From Thecamonas trahens ATCC 50062 (Eukaryota > Apusozoa > Apusomonadida > Apusomonadidae), in NCBI RefSeq assembly GCF_000142905.1, contig NW_013657678.1, positions 399,381-463,380 on the forward strand: a DNA stretch of 64,000 nucleotides, given 5' to 3'. Numbering within the stretch: position 1 is the first letter of the stretch; each line of letters begins with the position of its first letter. Under the pieces are notes generated by a model. It did no database searches. It was not told the origin of the DNA and worked only from the letters and a program-made list of their open reading frames with translations. The translations under genes were made by a program, and so were the position numbers. This document shows, one piece after another, positions 10,101 to 22,100 of this stretch.

Positions 10101-13100
10101 AGTGTTCGAGAGCCCAGATCCAGTGTAGACGTAGCCGATGCCACGATAGATCATGGCTTGGGCATACCGGCCGTCCGCCAGTTCGTACCCAACGGTCGCG
10201 TTGGGGTGGACAAAGAAGACGGTCTCCTCAATGTTGGCTCCGATTGATCCGTTGCCATACCGCATCATGTACACTGCCACTGACGAGTTGTCTTGCGCAT
10301 ACGTCACCGACGCCACATCGTGCGCAGGCTCGAGCTCCCGCTGAATCGGATAAGGATCCTCTTTGGAGAGCCCATCGTTCGATCCGTCGTAGTACCGCGT
10401 GAGCTTGAACTGCGGTCCCACACCGCCCCACTCACCGGCATGTCCGTCGACAGTAACAGGCACGTTCCACGTCGGCTCGCCCGGCCCAAACCACACTCCC
10501 GTGCCTGGAGGTGGCGGCGGCGTCGAACTTGGCGGCGGCGCAGGCACGCCGTCCCAAACGTCCGGCACGTAGTCGATGACATCATCATACGGGTAGCCGA
10601 GCGTCCCGCCGTCGGAAAGCATCGTCGCCACCACCGTCATCGGCGTATCAGTCGTCAGGCCGTACGTGCCGTCGCTCCACACACTCCGCCTCATGATAGC
10701 CTCCACTGTGTTGCCCGACCGGCCGTAGCCAAAGTCAGCCCCATTGATCGGCTCCCATGCCCACTCGGACGACCGCACCGAGCCGGCGTACTTGTACCCG
10801 ACGCCGCCCTGGATCATCGCCGCAGCGTATGTGCCTGGTGCCACGGCAAAGCCGCGAGTGATCGTGGTCGAGTCCTCCGGCACAAAGTACACGGTCTCGT
10901 ACACTCCCGGCTCCGGCGATTCGTCCTCTTCGCCGTACGTCATCGTGTACGCCGCGAGCATGTCGTTGACGTCGACATAGCCCATGGTCGAAAAGTCGTT
11001 GCGCGCCTCCATGGCCCGCACAGAGCCGGCCTGCGCATTCCACGTCCGTCCGTCGTTGCGCCCGTCGCTAACGTTGGTTGCTCGGCCCAAAGCCCGAGCG
11101 TGAACCACTCGTCAAGCTGGCCGTCCGCAAACACACCAGGCGGCGCCGGCGGCGGTGGCGGGTACGCAAACCCGATGACGTCCGGCACATAGTCGACCAG
11201 ATCGTCGCTAAAGTCAAACGGCGTTCCAGCTGTGTTGGTCAACGTTGCCACCACAGACATGTTGATTCCAGGCGCAAGTCCCAGTCGCGGTGCCGTCCAT
11301 GCATCGCGGTACATCCGCACCTCGGTCTGTCCGTTCACCGTAACCGACTCGTAGTAGTCAGCCGGCAGCTGCGTCCACGACCACGCGGCAGACTTGGACG
11401 ACCCAGCGTAGACGTAGCCGATGCCGTTGAGAATCATCGCCACTGCATGATGGTCTGGCGCCACTGTGTACCCCGCGTCGCCAGCGCTCGCGTTGGACGG
11501 GAGAAAGAACGTCGCGTGCTGAGCCCCACCCGAGTACGTCTCACTCGGCGAGTACGTCCTCGTCATCGCCACCACAGACGCTTCGTCATGCGCTGTTTCA
11601 AGCCGGACAAAATCATCGCGCGGGCCGGTGTACCGTGGATACGGCGAAGGATCAGAAGATGTCAGCGCGTCGTCCGGCCCGTCGTTGATGACCCGGTGGC
11701 CATAATCAGCCCCAAGGCCAGGCCACTCGGACAAGTCGCCGTCCACAACCACGATGCCACCGGCTCTCGGCAGGCCTGGCGGGGGCGGCGGCGGCGACGC
11801 CGAAAACGGCGGCGGCGGCGCGCGGATTGCAAACGGACCCGAGTCTGGAATGTGGTCGATGACGTCGTCGTTGACGTCCGACGTGCCCTGGGTCTTGGCG
11901 ATCACCGAGTACACGTACATACCGTCGTTAAAGTCGAGACCATAGTCGCGGCCCGCGCCGGCCCACACTGACCGCTCCATTCGTACCTCGGTCACATTGC
12001 CCGACCGAGCAAAGTCGCTCGACCACTCGGGCAGCTGCCGCCAGGCCCAAGTGCCGGACCGGTCCGGCCCATCATAGGCAAAGCCAAAGCCATTGACAAT
12101 CATCGCCACAGCATACCCGCCCGGAACAGGATACCCGCGTGTTGCGTCGGGCGACGCAAAGTAGAACGTCGTCGTTGTGTCGGCGTCAGGCGCCTCGCTT
12201 GCCCCGGCATATGTACCCGCACGCGCCGCCACGTACGCCGCATCCGACACGTAGGTGAGGACCGCGTAGTCGTTCTGCGGCGCAATGGGATGCGCAAAAG
12301 GCGACGTATCCGACACCAGCAACCCGTCGTTCGAGCCGTCGGTGACATCGACGCGACCCCACTGCGGTTCGTCGAGTGACGATGGCGAGACCCACTCGGA
12401 GCCGTCGCCGTCGATGACAACAGGAAGCAGCGACGGCGGCGACGGCGGCGGCGGCGGTGCGCCGACGTCAAACGGCCCAGTGTCGGGCGCCGTGTCAACC
12501 ACGTCGTCTGTACTGTCAAACGGCGTGTTCTGCGTGTTTGTCAGCTGGACCACTGCAGCCATCAGGGCGTCAGCAGGCACACCGTACTCGGCACCCGCCC
12601 ACGCCAGCCGTGACATCCACGCCTCAGTGGTGTTGCCAGACCGGCCATAGCCGAACCGTGTCGACGCGAGCGCCGACCACGACCACACACCCGACTTGGT
12701 GTTCCCGGTGTAGCGGTAGCCGATGCCGTTGAGGATCATGCCGACAGCGTACACGTCTGGATGAGCCTCATACCCAATGAGCGTGTCCGACGCGTTGGCC
12801 GGTCCAAAGAACACCGCTGTCTCCACCCACGAGTCGGGCTCAGCGTTGTCTTGTGCGTAGGTCTTGAAGAGAGCCGCCACTCGCGCGACGTCCTCGACGT
12901 GCGCGAGCGTCGCGATATCGTTGGCGGCGCCGGTCACTCGCGGGACCCGGTTCGCTGACAGCGTCGCGTCGTTGGGCCCGTCGGTGATGTCGACTCGATT
13001 GACTGACGCGCCACTGTAGGAGCTCCATTCTGAGTCGTCACCGTCTGCCAGCAGACTTCCGAGCGCTGGCGGCGGCGGCGGCGGGCTCGGTGGGCTCGGT

Positions 13101-16100
13101 GGGCTTGGCGGGCTCGGCGGCACATAAACGTACGTTCCATAGTCCGGCACGTCGTCGTAGAGGTCGTCGGAGAGGTCGCCGGGCGTCCCGCGCGTGTTGG
13201 TCACCGTGGCCACAGCCATCATGTGGCTGTCTCTATCGAGACCAAAGCCGGCGGCCCACGCCGACTTGGAAATCGCGGCCTCGGCGGTATTGCCGCTCGA
13301 CACCGCTGAGAACGCGTCAGCCTCGAGAGCGCTCCAAGTCCATCCGCTTCCCACGGTCGTACCCGAGTAAACGTAGCCCTGCCCGTCGAGGATCATGGCC
13401 ACTGCGACAATGCCCGGTGCGACGCGGTAGCCGGCGCTTGCGAGCGTCTCATCTGCAGGCGCAAAGAAGAGCACCGTCGAAGTGCCTGCGTCCGGCGGCG
13501 TAGCCGTCGGCGCGTGCGTCTGCAGCCGTGCGTACATGGTGGCATCGTCAAACGCAGTCGAGACCACGGCGGCATCGTTCTGCGCCCCGGTGACGACGTT
13601 GGTAAAGCCGTCAGCCGAGCGCGCGTCGTTAGCACCATCGATGGTGTCGATGCGGCCATAAGATGCACCGAGCGCATCCCAATCGCCGCCACTGCCGTCA
13701 ATGATAATCGGTGCCCTGGGCGCAGGCGCCCATGTCGTTGCCATCTCAACATGCTCGCCGCTCTCCGGCACAACGTCCGTCCGCCGTTCGCCACCTTCGG
13801 GCGGAATGTATGTCACGGTAGCGTACGCCATGTACGTCGCGTCCGGACCCTGATCCTGAGCCAGCCCTGCATCGGCAGCTGCAGATGCTGCTCCTGGCAT
13901 GATCGTGTGCCGCGGCGTGGTAAGCAAGCTCCGCACAATCGTGATCTCCAGGCCAGCAGGACCGGCTGAGATGTCGATGAGTCTGCCCGAGGTCGGATGC
14001 CGCGGCGAAATCTGCACCCACGACCAACCGAGGCCATCTGCGCCGCCGGCAGCATCGTCGTAGGCAAAGAACACATCGTTAAACACCATAAACTGGGCGC
14101 GGAACCCGGTCCCGCCTACCAGCGAGTAGCCCGATGGCAGGCCCTTGACGCCCAGAAACACGATGAGCTCCATGTTGTTGGCAGCCGGAGCCGTGAGCGG
14201 CGTTGCCGATCCGGCCAGTTCGAGCCGGACGTGGACGTGCGAGAGCGAGTGACTAAGCTCGAGGCCGACCACATCGGCGTAGTCAGGAAGGCTGGGGTTG
14301 GCCGACGTCGCGTCGTTGAGCGCGTCGACAACGCGAACGCCGTTGTTGATGCCGGCCAACGAGGTTGGCGTCAGGCTCGGCACACACTGCCACCCGCACA
14401 CCGAGCCGCAGTCGATGCCGTCTTCGGCCGGATCGATGATGCCGTTTGAGCAGTGCGCCGGCGGGCAGCTCCGTCCGCATGCGCTCCCGCAATCGACACC
14501 CTCCTCCTGCGATGAGTACATGCCGTCCGAGCAATGAGGCAGGGGGAGCCACTCGAGCCGCGGAAGCGCCACGCCGGTCTCAGGCAGCCAGCCAGCGGTC
14601 GAGTACGTGTTGACGGCATTGCTCGCTGCCACAATCCGGACGAGCACCGGTGTGGTCACGCTCGGCACAGCAGGAAGGCCAGCAGCGGTGAGCGCGGCCT
14701 CGCTAATTGAGGCCTCAACAATGCCAGCCGACGGCGTAACAATGATCGAAAGCGACGTTTGCGGAAGCGGCGACCACAGAAGAGTGTCGTCCGACGAGGC
14801 AAGACCAAGCGCGGCCCGGATGCCGAGTGGCGAAGCAATCGTGCCCGAGCTCGACCCGACGTACGCGTACGGATCACCACCAAACACTGCGAGCTTTGGC
14901 TCTGGCGGATTACCAGGCGTCGCAAGAACCATAGCAAAGTCGTCGACAACCGTGATGGTAGTGTCTGCGAGCGAGAGCACGTCGAGGCGGTAGTAGGCAC
15001 CGGACGATGAACTAAACGAGTACAGCGTTCCCGACGCCGAGCTCGCTGCCCGGTGAACTGCGGTGAGGAGAGGGAAAGTCGATGCGGCTGGCACGCCGGT
15101 GGCCAAGACAAGGCCGTCCTCGGCAAAGCTCACACCGTGCGGGATGGCATCGACGTCGCCCGGACCTGAGTTGTCGCGCGGAGTGGCCGACACAAAGATG
15201 CGGAGCGCGTCCGGTCGGGCCGAGTACAGCAAGTTGACATCAATGTCAAGATAGGTGACGCGGGCGAGCCGGTCCTGATGCGCGAGCGTGACGGCCGAGG
15301 TCTCGGCGTTGTACTGCGGATGCGGAAGCCAGCCCCAGCCAGTTCCGGCAGCTGCGTCATGGATCGACGGAACGCCGTCCAGAACAAGGACGTCAAAGCC
15401 GCGAAGGTAGCCAGAGGCCAGTGAGTCGTCGGTGTTGAAGAATATGGCAAGCTGGGAGTTGTCGAGGAGCGACGGCTCTGCGGCCGAGACCATGACGGTC
15501 ACCTTGGTGCGGGCACCGTCCATGACAGCGGAGACCGCAAGGAGGTCGGTGGCGCCTGCCTTGAGCTTGATGGCCGGCAGCGAGTCTGTCGAGCCAAAGG
15601 AAAGCGCGGTGGCAGTGGCCGGGTAGGTGTACGGCAGCGGGGCAATCGGCGGGCGGACCGAGAACGTCATGGAGGCTTCGTTGTTGCCTTCGTCTGCCTC
15701 GGCACGGCGAGTACAGCGTCGAGCGTGACCGCGACGGCGTAGCCGGCGCCAGGCTTGTTGATGGGCTCGTGGGGGATGTCGATGGTGGCGGTGGCGCCAG
15801 GGAGGAGCCACGGCGTGTACACGTTTCCGTTCTGGGCCTGGACCGACGACGACCACATGTAGGCACGGGAACTTTGCGAGATGCCGACGCCGATGTTCTG
15901 CATGGTGACAACAACGTCAAAGGCCTCACCGGCACGCGGGGCAGGAGGGCGGAGGGTCATGTTGGTAACAACCAGGTCCGGGGCCGGGTCGTGCTTGTAC
16001 ACATGCGATGGCGCGGTATAAAAGTACGACTCGAGGAGGACATCATCGTCGTTGTTCGACGTGTCGTGCTCGGCCGCCTGACCAACTACCTCGGCCGTCA

Positions 16101-18819
16101 CGTACAGGTGGTTGCCGATGACGACACCAGTCGTGTTGAGGTAGACGTTGACCGAGATGGTGGCGAGCGAGCCGGGAGCATACGCGCCGTCGGTGAGCTC
16201 AATCTGAGGGGTGGCGATGGTCTCGCCGTTGTGGACGACGGTGATGCGGGCGGTGAGTGGCGCAGCCGGCGGTGGTGGCGCACCGCGGTTGGCAACGGTC
16301 ACTTCGACCTCGACCACGTCGGGGATCGGCGTCCACGCCGCGTTGTCGGCCGACCGACGGAAGGTCGGCAAGATAGAGACGACAACGAGGTCAGGCATGC
16401 CGGCGTAGACGTCGGGATGGTGGATGTTGTAGACGACATCATCAATTTCGGCCAGCGAGCGCGACGGCGAGATGTGTGTTGGAAAGTCGTGCGACTCGGT
16501 GGCAGCCAGGTACTCGAGCGGCGTCTCGTACCATGGCGCACCTTGCGACTCACCAGACTCACGGGCGGCAAACATAACGGCCCAGTAGTCGAGGACGAGG
16601 GTGGTGAAGCCGCGACCATCAGCGTTGTCCTGGGCAGCAACAAGCTGGTCATTGAAGACCTCGCCCGAGACCTCGCCCCACCAGTAGTTCATGTCGGCGG
16701 CCCACGACTCCCAGTAGACGCCGCTGAGGTAGGAACGAAAGTCGTCGTAGCGAGAGCCGGCAAACTCGGGAAAGGCAAAGTGGAGCGGGCGGTTACCGAT
16801 GAGCACGGCGTCCGGGTAGTCGTACGCAAGGTGAGCGATAAGATCAAGGCCGCCGTCGCGAACCCAGTAGTAGTCCGAGACCATGGCCGGAGGCTGCCAG
16901 AACGACCACGGTGCCGACACGCCGAGGGTGTCAAGGAAGAGGCCATCCATGCCGAGCTCGTTGAGGATGTAGTTAAAGCCGGAAGTTCCGTGCTCAGCTG
17001 CAGTTGCCGTAGTCAGAAAGTCGTACCAGAGCGGATCGCCCGGGTTGACGTACAGGCCGCCCCACTCAGTGTTCTGGTCAGGCTTGCCGTCGGGCACGGT
17101 GTCAACATACGCGCCGCCTGTGTCCGAGTACACGCCCATCATGTCGACGTACCACGATGGGTAGCCGCCGTTTGCAAAGGAGACCTCGCCCGTAGCGTAG
17201 TTGTACGTTTGCGGGCCGGTGCCGGTGTTGAGGGCGGGCGAGAGCGAGGCATCACGCGGAACATTGAGTCCCCCGCCGGGTCCGGGCTCACCGTAGTCCT
17301 CGCCCACAGAGATGTAGCCAATGACGATGGTGTCGTCGGCGTTGCCGAGAATATCGTCGGGCCCGTCACGGATGTCGCGGACCTGGGCGGCGGTGATGAG
17401 CGCCGAGCCGCCACCCGGGTGGCAAATGACAAGGTCGTACTTTTCGGCCTTGGTCACTTCTGCGGCCGACCACGCCGAAAAGAAGACCATGTAGTCTGAG
17501 GTGGCGGTGAGGCCCGGAATCGGGCCGCGAAGGTGCGAGAGGATCGATCGGTCACGCGAGATCCAGTTGCTCGGCTCGAAGCCACCCGTGTCGCTCACAA
17601 CAAACGCAGCAAAGTAGTACGATGTGATGGGCGCAAGGGCAGCGTCGTTGTCGACGAGCGCGACAGCGGCTCCGGGTGTGTGGCTCGAAAGCGGTGCGCT
17701 ATACACGACCGACTCGCTGGCACCGGCGCCGCCCGGGGCGGTCGGAAAGCCGACGGTAGAGCGGACAATCTCGATGCGGCCGCCTGTGGCTGGAAAGACA
17801 GGCGGGAGGATGACGGCGAGGTCAAAGGCCGAGACCGAAGCCGGCGTGACGTCGAGGCTGGCAAAGGTCCGCGGGAGTTCGACGATGTCCGAGGTGTCAA
17901 AGACCGTACGCGAGCCGTCGTTGTTGACAGCAACGAGGACGAGCTCGTAGCCCACGCCCGGAACGATGCCGTGGTCAGCGGCCGAGACCACAACCTGAGC
18001 GTCCGAGGTGGCGGCGGTGGCGATTGTCTGGGGGCCGATAGCAAAGAAGAGCGGCGAGCCGATGGCGTAGCCGCCAGTCGGCACGGTGTCGAAAACCAGC
18101 GAGGCAAAGGCATGGGCGGCAAACTGAGCGGTGTACTCACTCAGCGAAAGGCCCGCAAGCGGCGACGTGCCCGGAACATGGTCGCGGAAGACAGCGAGAG
18201 GAATGGTGGCATTGAGCGAATAAATGCCATCAGATGTCAGCGCGGCAGCAAGCGGGACGGTCTGCCCGGTCTCGGACCACGCCGAGGACTGAGTGGCAAA
18301 CGGCTGATTGACTGATAGTTGGTATGCCGTGTTGTGCGTCTGGATGGAGACGGATGCATCAACGTGGTTGTACTCGATGCGGAGCTCGGCACCGATGGGC
18401 ATGCCGTGGTGAGCAAAGCCCGTGGCGGCCGAGCCGTCGAGGTCAAAGTAGACAAAGATGTTAGTGGCGAGGGCGGTGAGGAAGATAGAGAGCGACTGGC
18501 TAGCCGCGTTGACCTCAAACCGCACTCTACGAAGATACGACGGGTCCTCGGGAGGATACGGCCACGCCAGGTCCGGATCTTGAGACTCAAGCCCGATGCC
18601 GTAGCTGCCTGCTGCGGCAAAAGCGCCGCTTGCCGACTTGCGCGACACCTGGGCCGCACGCAGTTCCCACGACGCAACCGAAGCCGGTGCGGAAGGAAGG
18701 GAAATCGTCATTCGAGCCGGATGCGCCTCCAACGAGGGCGTAATAGCCCCAGCGACCACACTCGCCGCAATGATGAGCACAATTACGGTCGTAAGCATCT
18801 GGATTCCTGTGCTGGTCAT
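7161..18819 (-). CDS. Giant type I surface protein: GH114-like + CARDB + 'DG..EW' repeats
   Basis: Three collinear frames read as one gene if one base is added near 15705 and one near 11075; the span then gives exactly 3,886 residues. Start: MTSTGIQMLTTVIVLIIAAS (18819), a signal peptide. Order: beta-rich N-terminal region; GH114-like TIM barrel (about 17515-16550; VIGYISVGED, GMDGLFLDTLG, NTEWGGLYVNPGDP), the family of endo-polygalactosaminidases; two CARDB adhesion domains (about 16410-16045 and 15990-15690); two Cys motifs with 'DCGS.CG..C' (14380-14540); about eight 210-residue repeats, each opening 'VDG...EW' plus 'DG.NDG' and closing 'VD.VPD' plus a proline linker (DG motifs near 13700, 13040, 12410, 11745, 11120, 10440, 9530, 8900); a proline-rich stalk; one TM helix (WLLGMLLALLALCCCCCLFW, about 8200); and a roughly 335-residue Ser/Ala-rich cytoplasmic tail. 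Likely cell-surface carbohydrate binding or digestion. The repeats resemble CBM9-like domains, but that is inference. Confidence 0.75.
9540..9850 (-). repeat. SPPPPPP proline-rich stalk
   Basis: Low-complexity GGCGGN tracts on the plus strand encode repeated S-P-P-P-P-P-P on the sense strand of the giant gene. This resembles the extensin-like stalks of algal and protist surface proteins. It separates the sixth and seventh 'DG..EW' repeats and explains the long antisense glycine-rich frame. Confidence 0.85.
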
Positions 18820-19108
18820 GAGTGCTGGTGCGGGATACCTGAAGGTGCGGGGGGAGGGGCGGGAATACGCCGGGGATCGGTTCCGAGACGAGTGACCAAA
18901 CGTGATATCAGCCGCGGAACAATCGGTTTGCCGAACAAACAAGCGTAATAACGAGATGACCAATTCGTCATCATTTTGACGTTCCTATCAACAGCGTTGC
19001 AAAAGGCTACGTTTATGCGGCAGGCGAGAAGGCTGCGGGGAAACAAAAGGTCAGCAGTGGATAAGCGAGTGGACCGAGGTACGGGGGGGGGGGGGCGGGC
19101 ATGGCACG
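18820..19108. promoter_or_regulatory. Upstream region of the giant gene, with G13 run
   Basis: A 289-bp space between two same-strand genes. It contains a locally AT-richer patch (about 18945-19015) and a run of 13 G at 19083-19095, which is a C run on the sense strand of the giant gene 264 bp before its ATG. It must also hold the 3' end of the upstream gene. Confidence 0.4.
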
Positions 19109-22100
19109 TCACTCGACAATAATATCGGCGTCGAGGTCGTCGAAAACATTGTGCGTGGTGTAGACAACGTCGTCGTTGAGCGAGACGAGGGGGATGCCAT
19201 CACCGTCGTCGAGGGCGGCTGTGGCGGCGAGGGATGAGCCCGGGGCTGCGAGGGTGTGCGGCTTGGAGAGGAGCGAGTCGGTGAGGCCAACGCCGGCGCC
19301 CGCGTCATTGCCAGCGTCTGTGGCATAGATGTCCACCGATGCCGGGATCACGACCGAGTTGCGGGAGGAGGCGTCGGCCGATGCGACGAGATTGAGCGAG
19401 TCATCGATGCCGATGGAGACGGAAGCAACGCTCTCATCGAGTTTGAGCATGGAGCGCTGGTCCTCGTTGAGCTCGCCGCGATAGGTGAGGATGTGCTCGA
19501 CGAGCGACTTGTTGACCCAGTCTGGGGCATTTTTCTCGAGCTCGCGCCAGAAGATGATTTGGCGGACGTCGAGGTCAAACTCTGCGTCGGGGTTTTTGTG
19601 CAGCTTGAAGAGGGCGCGCAGCTCGACGAGGAAGGTCCAGGCGAGAATGGCGACGGCGGTGACGACGACGGCGATGCAGCCGATGATAAAGATGTACCGT
19701 GAGACCTCATTGGGGAAGCGGTCTGCGTAAAACGCAAAGCCAAAGCCGAGAACAATCATGGCGCAGACGTTGAGGCGGAGCTCGAGCTTGTTGTACAGCG
19801 GCTCGTAGTACGGCTCGTGCTGCGAGTGGAGGACGGTAGCGGTAGTGAAGAGAGCGAGCAGGGCCGAGACCTGCCAGATCTGGGCTTCAGAGAAGAAAAG
19901 CGAGGCGCCGACGACAACGAGGCGCTTAAAAAGGAGCGGGAGCTCGGTGAAAAGTAGGCGTTGCGATAGAGCCGGTAGGTCGAGCCGAAGCGGCCGAGGA
20001 TGGATGGCTCAGCGAGCCTGTGGCGGAAGCGGTAGAGCGCGACGCCAATGTAGAGAGGAATGCCAATGACGTAGATGCAGACGGCGATGAGACCAAGCGG
20101 AAGGAGCCGGAGCCATGCAGCGTCAAAGCAGCGGCGTCCAAGGTCGGCGTCGAGGTAGTAGTTGCCGTCGGCGAGCCGCGAGCAGTCGAAGAGAATGAGC
20201 GACGACCGTGAGAGAGGGATGTACAGAAGCGGCGCAACAATAATGACAGTCCGTTCAAGGACAATGAGCGTCGGCGCGTCAAAGGCAGGGAGGGTGCGGA
20301 GGCGGGCAAACGAGTAGCGAACCGACTTGATGAGGATCCAGGCGAGGGTGGAAATGAGGAGGAAAAAGAGCGGGTAGAGGGTCGAGAGCGCGTACTTGGC
20401 CTCAAACGACGAGAGCGAGCACTCAGAGGCAAAGATGTCAAGGTCAAGATTGATGACATTAAAGATGAGGAGCGTCTCCTGGACCCGAGACGGCCACTGG
20501 AGCGAGGACTTGGCAATGACGCCGAGGATCTGGAAGAACACAATGGCCTGCGACAGCGAGTGCGGGACGCGGCGGCGGTGTGAGTACGAGCCGCGTGTGT
20601 ATCGCATCTCGGCGGTGACGAGCGCACCCTGCCCGTCCGCAATGGCGGTCGCTTCGCCGGCATAAGTGAGGAGCATAAAGACGACAACGCCGATGGCGGT
20701 GACGACGATGGCGAGAACAAAGGCGATCATGAGGCCTGACGAGCCGGGCGGGCACTTGCGGCATGCGCCCGAGCCATCCGAGTAGTGATTGGCGGAGCAC
20801 GTGTTGCACATAAAGCCCTCAAAGCCTGCAGCACACTGCTGGAAGCCGCCTGCACACGCGCCGGGCCTGCGGCACTGCTCAAACTGCGAGCCGTCGCCGT
20901 TGGGCGAGACGTCAAAGAAGCCCTTGGCGGCAACGGGCGGAGCGAGGCCGCCGCGGCACTCGCCGCCGCGCGGGCAGGCGACACAGCCGGCATTGCGGCG
21001 GTGGCCCTCGAGGCCAAGCCAAAAGTTGGGCGCGCACGTGCAGTTGGCCCACGACGGCGAGATGGAGGGTGACCGCATGTTCTCAGGACAGAGCTCGCAG
21101 CGGCCGGCGTTGATGACTTCTGAGAAGGTGTTCTCGGGGCACTCGGCGCACGTCGACTCGTCAACCGACTGGAAGCCGGGCGGGCAGATGGCCGAGACGA
21201 CAATGACCCACGGCGACGACGGGTGCGGCAGGCCATTAACGACAACAGAGATGGTGTAGAGGCCTCCCTCGACAGGTGTAAACGAAGCCATGTACTCGGC
21301 GCTGCCGAGGTTGCCGAGGCTGACTGGAAGGCTCAGGGCGCCGCGCTTGGGCACGACCTCGATGAGACCTGCATCGTCCGAGCTCACCCGCGCGTTGCCG
21401 TACAGGTCGCGGACAACAATGGTGAGCGTGACAGTGGCGCCGGAGAAGGAGCCCTCTGTGAGCGCAGAGCCGGAGACTTCCGAGCCGGCGGCGGCAGCAG
21501 CGGCAGGGACGACGACGTAGGTCAGCGGCGAGATGGCATGCTCGCGCTTGTTGACCAACATTGTGGCTTGGTACGTGCCTGCAAGCGCGGGCGCAGTATC
21601 GGCCGCGCCAGTCATATCGACCGAAATGTTGTAGATACCCCCGTAGCCCGCATAGCTCCCGACAGCAACGATGCCAAAGTCGGGCAGGGTGACTTCCATG
21701 AGGTCGTCACCAGTGTCGACGACGGAGCCAAGGCTGTTGCGGGCGACGACTCCGATAGAAAACGACTCACCGGCCTGGTAGACGGTGCCAGGCCATTAAC
21801 GACAACAGAGATGGTGTAGAGGCCTCCCTCGACAGGTGTAAACGAAGCCATGTACTCGGCGCTGCCGAGGTTGCCGAGGCTGACTGGAAGGCTCAGGGCG
21901 CCGCGCTTGGGCACGACCTCGATGAGACCTGCATCGTCCGAGCTCACCCGCGCGTTGCCGTACAGGTCGCGGACAACAATGGTGAGCGTGACAGTGGCGC
22001 CGGAGAAGGAGCCCTCTGTGAGCGCAGAGCCGGAGACTTCCGAGCCGGCGGCGGCAGCAGCGGCAGGGACGACGACGTAGGTCAGCGGCGCGAGATGGCA

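Noticed and set aside
15769-17499. Long plus-strand open frame (576 codons) antisense to the giant gene
   Set aside because: Val/Arg/Gly-rich composition without motifs, expected from GC-rich codon bias opposite a real gene with GH114 and CARDB signatures.
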